A stretch of DNA of 64,000 nt, from assembly GCA_029891345.1 (NCBI GenBank), contig CM056993.1:106259300-106323299 (forward strand), read 5' to 3'. Positions 1 to 10,402 of this stretch are shown here, piece by piece. The translations under genes were made by a program, and so were the position numbers. The notes under the pieces were generated by a model that saw only the letters and a list, made by a program, of their open reading frames with translations, did not search any database and was not told where the DNA came from. This stretch comes from Dryococelus australis. Lineage: Eukaryota; Arthropoda; Insecta; Phasmatodea; Phasmatidae. Numbering within the stretch: the first letter of the stretch is position 1; each line of letters begins with the position of its first letter.

Positions 1-640
1 ATTGAATCTAATTGGATTGGTTTAGAGGAAGTACACGACAACCTCGGAGCACTTTTTTTTTCTTTCATAAACAGTGTTCGAAACTCAGAAATTGTCCACG
101 CAGTTATTGATAGCGCTGTTGGCAGAAAAGCAATCCAATGTTCCACGCAAAGCGGCTACTGTGCACCTCGGGCGCACACTCTACCCCTTATCCAGTACAT
201 ACGGTCATGTGGCACGACAAACACAGCGTAAAGCCCTTGCAAAACTGAGTTTTATGACAAGCTTTCCCTACACTGATATAAAAAGGGCTTAAAAGGCAAA
301 TAAATAAAATCTGGAACATACTATGAAGATGTTGCCTCCGCATGGCTTAGCTACAACATCTGCAATCTTTGTTACGATCATCTTTTACAGATTTCCCGTC
401 TGCCCACTGCCTTTGAAACTACCTTAGCCTATCAGCACCTTTTAAACGGTTCCGAAAATTCTACTCTTTGTGTCGCGTGAGTAAACTGTCGGGTTGTAAA
501 TGCAATCAGTCACATGGAAAATATAATTGTCGTGGTTGTGAATAATGTCGTGTGGTGCCGTGTTTGTCGGTACTATGTGACACCGGCATTATATATATTA
601 CATATATATATATGGCCATCGTTTTTTCGCGTAACTATTT
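1..640. other. No recognisable gene; AT-rich flank
   Basis: I see no coding similarity here. The open frame at 74-292 is short and unlike any family I know. A short TA microsatellite lies near 585-612. Confidence 0.4.
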
Positions 641-649
641 GCGCTGAGG

Positions 650-780
650 CTAGACTTCAATGTCCTATGTGCACACTCGCGGTCTTCGTTTGACTATTCG
701 CCGGCTTGTCTTTGTGTGAAGATAGTCTGTTACATGAGTGAGCCGATCAGAATTAAATTTCTGCGGCACTTAGTACTGAA
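650..780 (+). repeat. Dispersed repeat F, copy 1
   Basis: About 120 bp including CTATGTGCACACTCG and TTGTCTTTGTGTGAAGA recurs as its reverse complement at 20040-20180. The two copies are colinear over the whole stretch with scattered substitutions. The family is unidentified and no termini could be set. Confidence 0.6.
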
Positions 781-799
781 ATCTTTTGGCGGAAAAAAT

Positions 800-1230
800 G
801 CGCCTCTATTTACTTGGGCGAACGTCAGGCGGGCGAGGAAGTACTAGCCAAGCGCGTGCTGCGATAGCATGGAGGCTAGGCGACTGAAGAAAGGAAAGGA
901 GGAAGGCCGCGCCGCGCGGTTTCCACATAGCTCGGGAAGAGACAGGCTATTGTTTTCACTGCAAACACCTGTCGCGTTGGGGACGCACAATGGGTGCGCA
1001 GTTTGCCAGGAGATGCCTTTCAAAATAGCCGACATTTACTCGGCACACACACGGCCGGTTCTCTCCACCTCGTCCGCCATATTGCGGTTCACCTGCCGCT
1101 CTCATCTTGACTCTCGTCCACACGCTACTGCCAAAGGCCACCGCGGCATACTTTACCCCCTCCCCCTTCCCCCTTCTCTACTTACCCACAAAATATATTC
1201 AACAAACTCCAGCGTCCTCATTTAGTTTAA
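800..1230. other. GC-rich patch with a 118-codon open frame
   Basis: The patch is CpG-rich (GCCGCGCCGCGCGG near 907-920), unlike the AT-rich surroundings. A plus-strand frame of 118 codons spans 869-1225 and starts with a basic stretch (MEARRLKKGKEEGRAARF). I do not recognise the protein. Minus-strand frames overlap it, so base composition alone may explain its openness. It could be a CpG-rich promoter or first exon of a host gene, or part of a GC-rich repeat. Confidence 0.25.
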
Positions 1231-1504
1231 CCTCGTTTTATGATCCAGAGTTTGAGTGGCTGTGAATCGAATTCCGGGTAGGTCATTGAGTCTATTCAAA
1301 TTTAATGATAAAATTAAACTTTAAATTTAAGGCCCTTCCCCCAATCATGCAGGCGAGCCATCAAGCGTAAAGAATACAAAGATGTTAAGTAAACAATTTT
1401 AAAAAATACATCGTATTGATATTACATTTCTTAATGGATACATGTTGTGTTATCTCATTTACAGCGGAATATAAGAGTGTCTTGTCTACAAGACAGAATT
1501 AAGT

Positions 1505-1560
1505 CATTTGGTATTTATTTACTTTTGGCTTTTATTACTTTGGCGAAGTTAAGGCTCAGG
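1505..1560 (-). repeat. LINE 3'-end-like fragment
   Basis: On the minus strand the segment reads as 'gcc ttaacttcgcc' followed by an A/T-rich short-repeat tail. The same word order occurs at 57670-57750. It resembles the 3' terminal stem and tail of a non-LTR retrotransposon. The element body is absent. Confidence 0.35.
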
Positions 1561-2400
1561 GGCAGTTTTCGCATCCTTTCATATTGTGTCCTCTTGATGA
1601 AGACCATGAAGTTTTTTGATACAACACACGTGAGTAAGGCTGTACGTGAGCACACTTGGTAGCACGTAGCACATCTAGTCGACATCCAATTTCTGTACGT
1701 ACAATAGCCGACATCACATGAGGGATTGATGCAATGTTTGTGGATATCTGTTGTTGCAGAGTTGCAAGTTCTCGTACGGGAGTTCTTGTAAAAATTGTCC
1801 TTGACTGTCTCCATGGGAAAAACCTAACGGGGTTATGTGAGAAGAGCGACCGATCCATCGTCGAGGAAAAATCGTATCAAGATAGGTGACACCTCACCGG
1901 GGGGCTCTGAACTCCAAATACGCATGTTATACCAGTTCACTACATAACTGTCAAAAGAGGTCGCCACGCCAGAGAAAAAGCAACACGTTTTAGATAGCCA
2001 TTATCCCCGTCAACATGTGATAACATTTCGACTGCACAGTCATACCGATCTGTGGTGTCATTGTGCAACAAAGCCTGAACTGTTTGCACTATGCACGAAA
2101 TAATAAATATTTGTGTAAGATGTCATGAAGAGAACTTTTTGGCATCTGTAATTCACGTGAGGCCCTAGGCGATACTGACATGGGACATCGCACAAAATAG
2201 TGTCTCATTGCTTCCACCCTTTCAGCTTGACGGCCGGCGAATGCTCTTGACATAGGGCAGCGTATTTCCACATGTTGACTAAAAGGTCCTCTGCACTGTT
2301 ATTGGAAACTGAGTCTCCTGGTACCAGAGGACACGCTGATATTTTTCCTAATTTGTGAACGTGTCCGGTTTCCTGGACACTGCGACTGCTACACTACAGC
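1556..2400 (-). pseudogene. Tc1/mariner-type transposase remnant (DUF4817-like head)
   Basis: Read on the minus strand, the region contains in order: an N-terminal piece resembling the DUF4817 helix-turn-helix (WYQETQFPITVQR-like, near 2330-2280); a linker and second helix-turn-helix ending ASRELQMPKSSLHDIL (2180-2110); and a C-terminal piece with WRQSRTIFTRTPVRELATLQQ and a tail resembling IASIPHVM..VRTEIGCRLDVLRAT (1810-1670). These are landmarks of a DDE transposase family common in insect genomes. The pieces are in different frames and separated by stops and shifts, and I could not find a catalytic triad. It is a dead copy. A related but distinct C-terminus is present at 29875-30722. I am confident in the family and less so in the exact limits. 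Confidence 0.7.
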
Positions 2401-3100
2401 CACGTTACTGAAACATGCAACAAAATAATTCGTTAGTTTTGCAACATTTTGGAACCAGTTTCACATCTCTAGCTTGCATCTAGCGGATATAAATAAAGTT
2501 TTTGATAATGTAAAGACGTTTCAACCATCTTAGTAGTAGGGAGAAACCGTTCTGGGCACAAGAGCACCAGGGCACGGACCTCGGAGCTGGGGGCTTAGTG
2601 CACAGGAGATGACTGCTGCCCGACATGGTGCTCTGTCATTCTCGTGCCCCGTCCGCTATCTTGGATACATATGACCTTCACATTTGACCTTTGAACAAAA
2701 AAAAATTAAAATAAAATATAAAAGAATAAAAAATTAGAAAATCTAAAAAATTCAGAAAAATTATCATTTGAAAATTATTTTAAAAAATATTTTAAAAGAA
2801 CCCCCAGAAATTGTACATTTTCCTGGAGCACCCAGAATCAGTGACCCAGGGTCAGGAGAGCTGGACTCAGGACCTTTGACCTTGACATTTACCTTTGACT
2901 GTTAATCCTAAAAATAAAAAATAAAAAGTCCGAAAATGAAAAACAAATATTATAACAAATTAATAAAATTATTAACAATCTATTTTAAAATTTTAATTTC
3001 CTCAGGTTTTCATTTTAACCCCCCTACATCCCACCTCTCCACCACCATACAAATTAATCACCAGGCCTTAACCCCCCCTCTCCTATATCCAATCAGTCAT
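2400..3100. other. AT-rich spacer with TGACCTTTGAC-type words
   Basis: No coding signal is visible. From 2660 to 2900 there are several close matches to TGACCTTTGAC and TGACCTTGAC, the word that dominates the satellite just downstream. This may be a diverged flank of that array. Confidence 0.35.
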
Positions 3101-3104
3101 CTTG

Positions 3105-3790
3105 GTGCTGTCAGCCATTGTAACAACCATGTATGATGCAGGTAACCTCGACCTTAACCCCATGACCTTGAATGACCATGAAAACCAAAACTGGAGAAAA
3201 TCCATAAAAATCAGCAAGTATGTGACGTTACAGACTACTGCCACAGTATTGAATGCAGGTGACCTTGACCTCATGACCTGGAATGACCTTGAAAACTAAA
3301 ATTCGAAATAAAATGAATCAAAATAGGCAAGCAAATGATTTTACAGATTACTAACACCATATTGTAAGCCAGCGACCTCGTCCTTTACCTTATGACTTTG
3401 AATGAGCTTAAAAACAAAAAAATACTCGAACAAAACACATAACAGTCAACAAGCATATTACATACTACTACCACCATCTTGGAAGCCAGTGACCTTGACT
3501 ATGACTCCATGACCTTGAAAGACCGAGAAAACAAAAACCCGAGAAAAAATACATAAAAGACCGCAAGCATATGACATTACAGACTACTACCACCAGATTG
3601 GATGCAGATGACGTTGACCTTACCTGGAATTTACTTGAAAACAAAAACTCGAGAAAAAATCCATAAAAGTCAACTAGCATATTATGATACTGACTACTAC
3701 CACCATATTGGGTGCAGGTAACCTTGACCTTGACTCTATGACCTTGAAAACATTGAAAACAAAAACTCGAAAAAATCACGAGAGACCTGC
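3105..3790 (+). repeat. About 115-bp satellite array, 6 diverged units
   Basis: Each unit runs: ACCACCATATTG-like, GATGCAGGTGACCTTGACCT, a second ATGACCTTGAA, GAAAACAAAAACTCGAGAAAAA, CATAAAAGTCAGCAAGCAT, then TTACAGACTACT. About six units can be followed from 3110 to 3780 with roughly 10-20% divergence and indels. The same unit occurs in reverse orientation at 43905-44330. Short frames inside the array are composition artefacts. Confidence 0.85.
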
Positions 3791-4019
3791 TTACAGTAAA
3801 CCTCGTACCAAGGTACAGAACGAGAAATACACTTCTCCCTTACAGGCCATCGCATATCTAAGTAAACTGTCGCTACGGCTGAACTACTTACTGCACCTTT
3901 CACTCAAATATGACATACTACAGGGGTTCGTGGCTCAATTAAAGCATTCACGTTGCCGTACATTATGATCAAAAGTAAATACCTTATACAAAAGTGACAC
4001 TGATGACGATGTAGTTCAG

Positions 4020-4400
4020 GCAAAGACTAGAGCAGGCCTATTGGAGGTGTAGGTGCTGAAGCTAAAGAAGCAGGTAACTCCAGCAATGATGTTCGAGGTA
4101 TCACTCCATGAAGAAGTCGATGACACTGCCGTAGCTACCATTAGCTCTGGAGTGCCCGAATACTTCGCAGACGCAGAGTAAGACTTCGATGTGAAGAGAC
4201 AGAAGCTAGCCGAGACGATCCACCTTTCACAGCAGCTGCTGTCAAACCAAGCCTCTCAGCTTACTTGCCTACTGCTTATAATGTACGAGTATGCAAGCCC
4301 TGTGATGTCATACTGACTTTGAACCAATCTTATTATACCATTAATACATTGTTCGGACACCGACCAGCCAATCGCCGAGTTGCCAAGTGATTGCAGCTGA
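4020..4400 (+). pseudogene. Fragment of unknown mobile-element protein, inverted copy of 42.3-42.6 kb
   Basis: The segment is colinear, as reverse complement, with 42283-42560. On the plus strand it encodes a peptide with EEVDDTAVATISSGVPE and then KRQKLAETIHLSQQLLS. The matching minus-strand reading at 42777-42487 has SEEVDGTAVAIISSGVPED. Downstream of the coding part, both copies share a stretch containing TTCGGACACCGACCAGCCAA. The protein is not recognised. Its acidic, valine-rich text before a basic tail suggests a structural or DNA-binding accessory protein, but that is a guess. Confidence 0.6.
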
Positions 4401-4544
4401 CCAATCGCGTGAAGGCATTGAGACATCACACATGGGCAGGTAGGCAGGCTTTAAATGCTAGTTCATTAATCACATTACCATGCAGTTATTTCTTCAACAA
4501 TTTTTTTCCAGGCAAGTTCTTCGCAGACAATTGACTCCAAAATG

Positions 4545-4712
4545 ACAGATGGCAGTGCTGATTGTAAAAGATTGAATGATTGTGGTGCTGATCGTGAAAT
4601 ATTGAAATATTGTGGTGCTGATTGTGAAATATTGAAAGATCGCCGAGCTGATGGTGAATGATTGAAAGATTGCAGTACTGATTGTGAAAGATTGAAAGAT
4701 TGCAGTGCTAAG
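4545..4712. repeat. 30-bp minisatellite, about 5 units
   Basis: The unit GTGCTGATTGTGAAATATTG plus AAAGATTGTG repeats about five times. Because the period is a multiple of three, the frames through it (for example minus 4789-4475) give a 10-residue peptide repeat resembling SFNLSQSVLQ. I see no reason to call this a protein gene. Confidence 0.85.
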
Positions 4713-4829
4713 TGCGGTGCCTGTGTGTAGGTAGTAAGCCAGGTAGCCCACACCTCTGCTGGCTGGAAAGTAGGCAGGGGGACGACCACCCCTCTTCCTC
4801 CTCACCAACTCTACCGCTCGCTCGACGCC

Positions 4830-5295
4830 TTTGGCGTGTAAAAATAAGGGATGTTGAAAAAATTTCTATGTATCGAAATATATTCATATTCATATCCATA
4901 TATTCTCCCACAATTCATGTCGATATATCTCAACGATATTTTATCTAAATCAGTATTTTTCCCCAGATATCGGAAATAAATACTTGTAAAATGCTCTTTT
5001 AATAAGCTCTGTTGCATTCGCCCCAAAAACGTTCTGCACTGTAAGATTTTGCATCTAATTTTTTTACAAATCTGATATTTACTCTTGGCCTAAAGTCGTG
5101 TTGTCCCAAAAACGTGTGCCCTAAAAGCAATTACCGGCAGGTGTTTGACCCAAATGAGAATGTTGTAAGTTCGTTTATCCAGCTACATTGTTTTAGCTGA
5201 AGACATTTACACTAATACACAAACCCCTAAGGGGGTGTACAAACCCCTAAGGGGACATTGCGTTTGTAGTCAGGGGCCTAAAAATTAAACTAATA
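4830..5295. other. AT-rich spacer with a duplicated palindrome
   Basis: ACAAACCCCTAAGGGG occurs twice about 20 bp apart at 5220-5255, and each copy contains the near-palindrome CCCCTAAGGGG. No gene was found. The stretch 5030-5150 has spaced CCCAAAAACG / CCCTAAAAG words like those near 5830-5900. Confidence 0.4.
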
Positions 5296-5298
5296 TAA

Positions 5299-5535
5299 TA
5301 GGCTGTTCACGGTAAAGTGAGCACCTTAGAGGTCCTAGTTACTTTTTTCGCTCAGCTATTTTTTATCCTTTATACACCTTTTTAAAAGAAATATTGCCAT
5401 GTAAGTAATAAACACAGGGTGTATATTCCATCACACTCGGAAGTTAACGTCTAAGGCTACAAGAAAATATATTTATCGACTATTATTCCAAAATAGGGGG
5501 CTTTCAAAAGTTCTCACTTTACCGTGAATAGCATA
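5299..5535 (+). mobile_element. MITE-B copy 1
   Basis: The left end is TAGGCTGTTCACGGTAAAGT and the right end is its inverted partner (CACTTTACCGTGAATAGC). The internal marker GTAAGTAATAAACACAG and the stretch GAAGTTAACGTCTAAGGCT identify family B. The element is too short to encode a transposase. It is preceded by TA, consistent with TA target choice. Confidence 0.85.
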
Positions 5536-5539
5536 GTTC

Positions 5540-6000
5540 ACTGTTCATAAAAATGTTGTAACTATAACGTAACTGTGTGCCTTTTTTTTGTGACAAATGA
5601 AACTGATTTTTACACATGTTGAGAAATGTACATGCAAATATTTTCTTGACATATATTAAGAAACGATTGATTTTGCAGTAAAATGTGCATCATATCAAAT
5701 GTATCCTCTCGAAATCACAACGTTTAAGAACCCCTGTCCTAAGTCCAACTTTTATATAACCATTAATTCTGGAAATTTGTTTCAAATTGTTTCCATTGAA
5801 GTTAATTAGGCTAGGCTCTAAACATAGTTTTCTCTAAAAGCTATAGTCATCGTAAAGGCGTTTTCCCTAAAAGTTTTCTGTTTCAGCCCTTTCCCTTTTA
5901 AGTATAGGCATTAAAGATGTTTATTTGACCAAACGATGTAAGGGTAAAAGACTGTTAAAACCAGAATATTCCCGTAGCAATAACAGACAAAACTTCAGTT
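5540..6000. other. Unremarkable spacer
   Basis: No repeat family in this window matches convincingly and no coding signal is seen. Confidence 0.35.
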
Positions 6001-6402
6001 ACAGTCTCATCACCGGCTTCTTCACACTTATTGAATCAGACATTTGAAAAAACACACCATGTTTGACATGCTCGGTTGTTTCATATCACAAGCGTTTTAT
6101 ACTTGTGTTAAAATAATTTTTTTTTTTTGTTAAATTGAACTTTTAGTTATGTTTTATCTATAGATTACAGTACTTCATTTATAAATAATAATAATAATAG
6201 GGAGAAAATAGGAGTTTTAATAATGCCTAGTAAGAAATAGTTCTTATGCAAAACATTATTACACTGACTGCGCACGTATTCGGTGCGCAGTCCCTCTGGC
6301 GTAGTTTTCTTAGCTTTGTTTGTATGAGGTGGAGGAATATCCTGGAAGTAGACCTTTGGCAGGGCTTCAGAAAAGTTGGAAGTAACCCGAATGGAGTAAG
6401 AT
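6000..6402 (-). mobile_element. MITE-C copy 1
   Basis: The copy runs from a CGGCTTCTTCACACTTATTGA end to CAGGGCTTCAGAAAAGTTGG followed by GTAACCC. Family C markers are the TTTATACTTGTGTT box, the TAGTAAGAAATAGTT box, the GCGCACGTATTCGGTGCGCA mini-palindrome and the GGCGGAGGAATATCCTGGAA box. It is reversed relative to copies 4, 7 and 8. The terminal bases are degraded. Confidence 0.8.
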
Positions 6403-6945
6403 GTGAGCGGCTATTTTTGCCTGGTTCTTAGAAAGGGTTGTGTGCGAGTGCAGCAGTTGGTATCGTTAGGTCCTGACGAAACGCCTTTTCGACCATGTGC
6501 ATGCGCATTATATCATTCTTCCAAAATCACTCTACGTCGCTTTTTTTTCCTTAAGCCATTTTAGCCTCAATTCAATAATTTTCAGTTTTGGAAGAATCCT
6601 TTCCTAGAAGGACTCCTGCCGGCACCTTCGTGGCTAACGTTTTCGTGAACTGGTTTCACAATGCCGTCGTGTCGGCACGAAACATTATGAATTCAGGGTA
6701 CGCGTCTAGCGGGTGGCGTTCCCCCCCCCCCCCAAAACACTTCGCGCCGACATGACAAAAGATGTGAAGTAGATAAATGTAGAATGCAGATAAAAGAAAC
6801 GTGAGAGTTTTAAAGAAAATTTTTATTCCGCTTATTTATTACATGTCTGCGTCTGAACAGCACCACGGAGTATGTACTCGGACACGATATGATGTGTCGG
6901 TTCCTTTGATGTGGAAGTACCCATTCTATGATAGGCTGTTCTGAT
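6402..6945. other. Spacer with a 14-C homopolymer
   Basis: A run of C lies at about 6721-6734. Otherwise no gene or known repeat can be supported. Confidence 0.35.
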
Positions 6946-6949
6946 CTCT

Positions 6950-7230
6950 GGGCGGGTTGAGGAGGGGAGGGGTGTAATAGAGGGATTTGGGCGGCTCGTT
7001 ACATCGGGGTCTTAAGAGCTGATGAGAGTGAAGCGAGATGAGTATGAAGCAGCGCCGGAATACAAAGGCGGAGGAAACGGGAGATCCCCGAGAAAATCCA
7101 CTGTCCAGCAGCATCGTCCGGAACGATTCCCTTGTGCGAAAATCCAGGGAGAGACCCGGCCGGGAATCGAACCCGGTTTGCCGAGGTGGGAGGCGGGTAG
7201 TCTGACCGCTACACCTCCGCGGCCCCTGGA
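6950..7230 (-). mobile_element. tRNA-derived SINE, family S1
   Basis: On the minus strand a tRNA-like head (about 7230-7160) has an A box (GTGTAGCGGTCAGACTACC) and a B box (GGTTCGATTCCCGGCC). The body carries CTCGGGGATCTCCCGTTTCC. The same head-plus-body is at 29175-29470 (+), 60490-60705 (-), and in part at 59040-59290 (+). This is an RNA polymerase III-type retroposon. It is not a functional tRNA, because no acceptor stem pairs at the expected spacing. Confidence 0.8.
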
Positions 7231-7475
7231 CTCCGGGAATGGGCACTGTGTCTGATTGGCCACTGCCTGGTCTGCCTAATGCGAAAAAAAAAAAAAAAAA
7301 AGTAAAATTGGTTGGGATGCCGGCTAGTTAGTTGGTTACCAGGCGCTGATTGGCCAACAGATGTTCAGAAATGTTGGTGCCAGTTCTGCCATTTAGTTGG
7401 CGTGTGCGACTGGGTTTCAAGGCATTAGCGGTTTTTTTGTCTACGTATTCTTTAGTTATCTGTAATAATACTTTA

Positions 7476-7568
7476 TATAATCCATTCACGGTTACTTCAC
7501 AGTTTCGCACTTTTCTGAAGCCCTGCTAATGTTCTACTTCCAGGATATTCCTCCGCCTAGTGCATAAA
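7476..7568 (+). mobile_element. MITE-C copy 2, left end only
   Basis: ATCCATTCACGGTTACTTCA, then CTGAAGCCCTGCTAATGTTC and CAGGATATTCCTCCGCCT, match the first 90 bp of family C. The rest is missing. Confidence 0.7.
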
Positions 7569-7594
7569 ACCCTTATTTATATTATTACGTCATA

Positions 7595-7740
7595 AAATAA
7601 TAATAGGGTCTCCGCTGAAAGTCTTATAGATGTGCGTTATCGACGGCAAGACTGCACGCTAGTTCAGTGCTTTGCACCGTAGAGGCGATGAGACAGTTGA
7701 TGCGCATGTCTTGGTCGCCCCTAGCGCTCCCACGCTTGTA
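7595..7740 (-). repeat. Dispersed repeat E, copy 1
   Basis: About 145 bp containing GGGTCTCCGCTGAAAGTCTT, TATCGACGGCAAGACTG and CGATGAGACAGTTGATGCGC is the reverse complement of 40370-40525. A shorter related stretch lies at 19195-19275. The family is unknown. Both full copies end next to a MITE fragment. Confidence 0.7.
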
Positions 7741-7784
7741 GACCTCAGGCGTGCAAAATTCCTTCAACCAGGCGGCCACCTTAA

Positions 7785-7866
7785 GCCATGGAATTATTTT
7801 CCCTCCGTCGTTATCAACTTTCCTGGGCGTATACCAGTCAATGATCCCGTTAAAACATGTATGTAC
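7785..7866 (+). mobile_element. MITE-A internal fragment
   Basis: GGAATTATTTTCCCTCCGTC, GTTATCAACTTTCCTGGGCG and CCCGTTAAAACATGTATG align with the 3' half of family A (GGAACTACTTCCCATCCATC and onward). Both termini are absent. Confidence 0.6.
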
Positions 7867-8029
7867 ATAAATGAGCAGTGGAATTAATTAACGGCTGAAT
7901 GCCATAGTTACGGCATAGTCGCCTTATCTTACACTGGACCCGTTACATATACACCTTGACTCGCTAGAAATTCAAACATTGAAATTACTTATTAAAATTT
8001 ATGAGTATGTAACTCAATATTAAACAAAC

Positions 8030-8690
8030 TAATGATACGGTTTAATTTCTCTCTCACTCATTCACTTACACACTCGTTCATCATTCACATATGCACACAT
8101 GCATATCACAACTTCGCGAAATGTCAACTTTATTCCCTCATCCACTGGGGTGACCGTATTCTTAAATTTACCGAAACTTCCAATATTTCTGTGTTCAGTC
8201 GGCAGGCTGTTCCATGCCTTCGACGCATCAGTGGTAAAGGAACTCGAGTATAATTTGTTCTTGTATAGCGGTATTAACAGTCTATTGTCGGCTTCAGAGC
8301 GCGTGTTTACTGGGTGGCGATCATTCAGGTAGGAGAACCGCTTGTAAAGGTAGCGAGGTCTGAAACAATTGCAGCCGTGTTACGTGGCTTTCACTTAGAT
8401 TGTTATAAACAACATCGCAGTAGTCAGTTATATACATTAGTAAAGATTGGAATAAAGTGGTTTTTATTCGAGCAGGCAGTAGTCTTTTTAAGAGACTTAA
8501 AGAATGCAGTGAGTAGTACACCTTTCTACGTAAGATAGTAACATGAGCGGCCCAAGACATATTTTTATCAATTATGACTCCTAAACATTTAACCGTATTT
8601 GATAGAGTAATCTTATTACTATTGGAGACAAAATCCGAAATGACGTATTGGATAACAGTGGATACAATAGCTGGAGAACCAATCAGGGTG
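8030..8690 (-). pseudogene. Non-LTR retrotransposon reverse transcriptase, C-terminal remnant
   Basis: On the minus strand, from 8680 down, the reading gives a CLGVIIDKNMSWAAHV-like segment, then LLPARIKTTLFQSLLMYITD followed by YCDVVYNNLSE, and after a frame break a KLYSSSFTTDASKAWNSLP-like segment (8260-8180) near the end. These match the thumb and post-RT region of LINE ORF2 proteins of the Jockey/CR1-like type, where 'LDYCDVVY' and 'W..LP' are conserved. The catalytic palm motifs lie upstream in such proteins and are absent. At least one frame break is present. It is a 5'-truncated, inactive copy. Confidence 0.75.
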
Positions 8691-9235
8691 CACTGTGTCC
8701 GAGCAGATTGTGTACTATCAATTTGTCTTACTTTGTATGTTACGTAGTCAATTTAGTACCAATATTTATATCATGTTGTTATGTTATATGCGGAGTTTAC
8801 TACCAGAATGTGAAAAATTTCATATGTGGAACATTACAATTTTCTTTTTTTATAGGGATCGATTAATTGAATTATTATTATTATTACTAGTCTGCCTTTA
8901 GGATGAAGTGTTTTTAATATATCGATTTGTGAATATTACCACACCATTCTTAATATTGTACAGTGATACCCTGATACCAGTTAATTAATTTACATGCAAT
9001 TGTTGAAATATTTATAGTTAGATTAGTATTATGGTTTGTTATATTAGCGTAGTGTACATTACATTACCAGTTAGTCATGACAGCATGATTTATGTAATTT
9101 TTTTTTTACTTTCATTATTGCTTTAATATATAGGATGTATTAATGTTTACTATTGGTTCAGTGGGGTAGAGAAGGCAAATTATGCCTTATCTGCGCCCAC
9201 AGAAAAATAAGGAGAAATAAATACATAAGGTTGTT
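8690..9235 (+). mobile_element. LINE-like 3' UTR fragment
   Basis: Near the end, GAGAAGGCAAATTATGCCTT / ATCTGCGCCCA can fold as a short stem and is followed by AAATAAGG and an A-rich tail. The stem words resemble the 3' ends at 11540-11990 and 21892-22345. A stretch near 9047 (TTAGCGTAGTGTACA) recurs at 52815. The orientation is opposite to the RT remnant next to it, so it is a separate insertion. Confidence 0.45.
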
Positions 9236-9309
9236 TCGAACAGACCAACTATGTATTCGGGCAAGTTCATGATTCGTATTTTCAAAAGCTATTTGAACGT
9301 CGGTTGATG

Positions 9310-9914
9310 TAGATTGCTCACAGTAAAGTGAGCACTTTTGAAAACCGTGCTTAAGATCTACTTGTATGCACGTTGTGTACTATCCCGCCGTATGCCAAAT
9401 TAACACTGCCATGGTCCTCACTACTTTATTAATGCTTCGGTCAAGTGAAAATTCCAAATTATTACAAAAGGAAATACTTAGCTAATCTGCTCATTTTTAC
9501 ACTTCGATGCGTAAAAATGAAATTTAAAAAAATGAAAGGAATAATTTAAGTTATCACAAATGGTTACATGACACTTTTTATTCGACTTTAAGATATGGAA
9601 CTACTTTACATTCATCGTTACCAACTTTACCGGGGGTATGTCACTCAGTTCGCACGTTAAAATACAGTATATGCAGGTATGGACTGTTCACTGTAAAGTG
9701 AGCACATTTGAAGCCCTAGTTACTTTTTTCTTAAGGCAATTTTTTTATCCATCAACAACCTTTTCAAATAAGGATTGCCACTTAAGTAATAAACACAGTG
9801 TGTATATTCCAACGCACTCGCGAGTTAATGTATGAGGCTAAAATAAAATGTATATATTGATTATTATTCTCAGTGAGAGAGCTTTCAAAAGTGCTCACTT
9901 GATCGTGAACAGTC
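9310..9914 (+). mobile_element. MITE-A copy 1 fused to MITE-B copy 2
   Basis: Family A text runs from the left end (AGATTGCTCACAGTAAAGTG) to GTATATGCAGGTA at 9680. A family B left end (GGACTGTTCACTGTAAAGTG) starts immediately at 9681, and B text runs to 9900. The final end reads ATCGTGAACAGTCTTTA, which is the A-type rather than the B-type right end. The last 50 bp of A internal text are missing. The simplest reading is B inserted into A at a TA, then recombination between the two similar right ends. Confidence 0.75.
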
Positions 9915-9939
9915 TTTACATGAAAAGCGGTTGTTTTAA

Positions 9940-10240
9940 ACGGACATGAAGAGCGCTGAGGAGAGGAGCGGAGAGGCTGGCTGGTGTGAAGGCGGCCTGA
10001 GTGGCGAGTGGCGACTACCTGTTGAGAGCGTTGCGCCAGTGTTGCTCGCGGGCCAGCTCCGGCTGCAGGTGCGAGCCCCGCCAGTCTGTCGCCAGTCCGT
10101 GTGACCGTCAGTGGGCCCCCCTCGCGCAGGGGGAGGGGGGAACTGCACCCACCATCTGGCCGCCTCTCTCCCTCCCCCTCCCCAATCCTCAACCTCTTCA
10201 TGCACTGATTGATCCCCGCCTCACCACTAAGCCACAGCTC
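9940..10240. other. GC-rich patch
   Basis: A CpG-rich stretch of about 290 bp with overlapping open frames on both strands (plus 10001-10405, minus 10201-9782). None is recognisable. CTGCAGGTGCGAGCC near 10061 resembles a splice donor (CAG|GTGCGA). It could be a promoter or first exon. The sequence alone does not settle it. Confidence 0.25.
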
Positions 10241-10402
10241 GTCATTGTCGCCGTGCTGACTTCACAAACCGAATACATCTCGTCTCCCATTCATACATCA
10301 TCCCACCCTCCCATTCTGCAACAACATGTCTGCATTTTGAGTTCACCTCCTGCCCATTGCATAACCTGCACGACAATTTTTTTTTTCTTACTGGTTAAAG
10401 TG

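Noticed and set aside
74-292. 72-codon open frame as a gene
   Set aside because: Short, no recognised motif, no context; chance frames of this length are expected.
3105-3790. CRISPR array
   Set aside because: Units are head-to-tail and diverged, with no separate spacers, in a eukaryotic context.
4475-4808. Two 104-codon minus frames as a repeat protein
   Set aside because: They read through the 30-bp minisatellite; the peptide repeat follows from the period being a multiple of three.
7160-7230. tRNA gene on the minus strand
   Set aside because: A and B boxes are present but no acceptor stem pairs, and the same head with the same body recurs at three other loci. It is a SINE.
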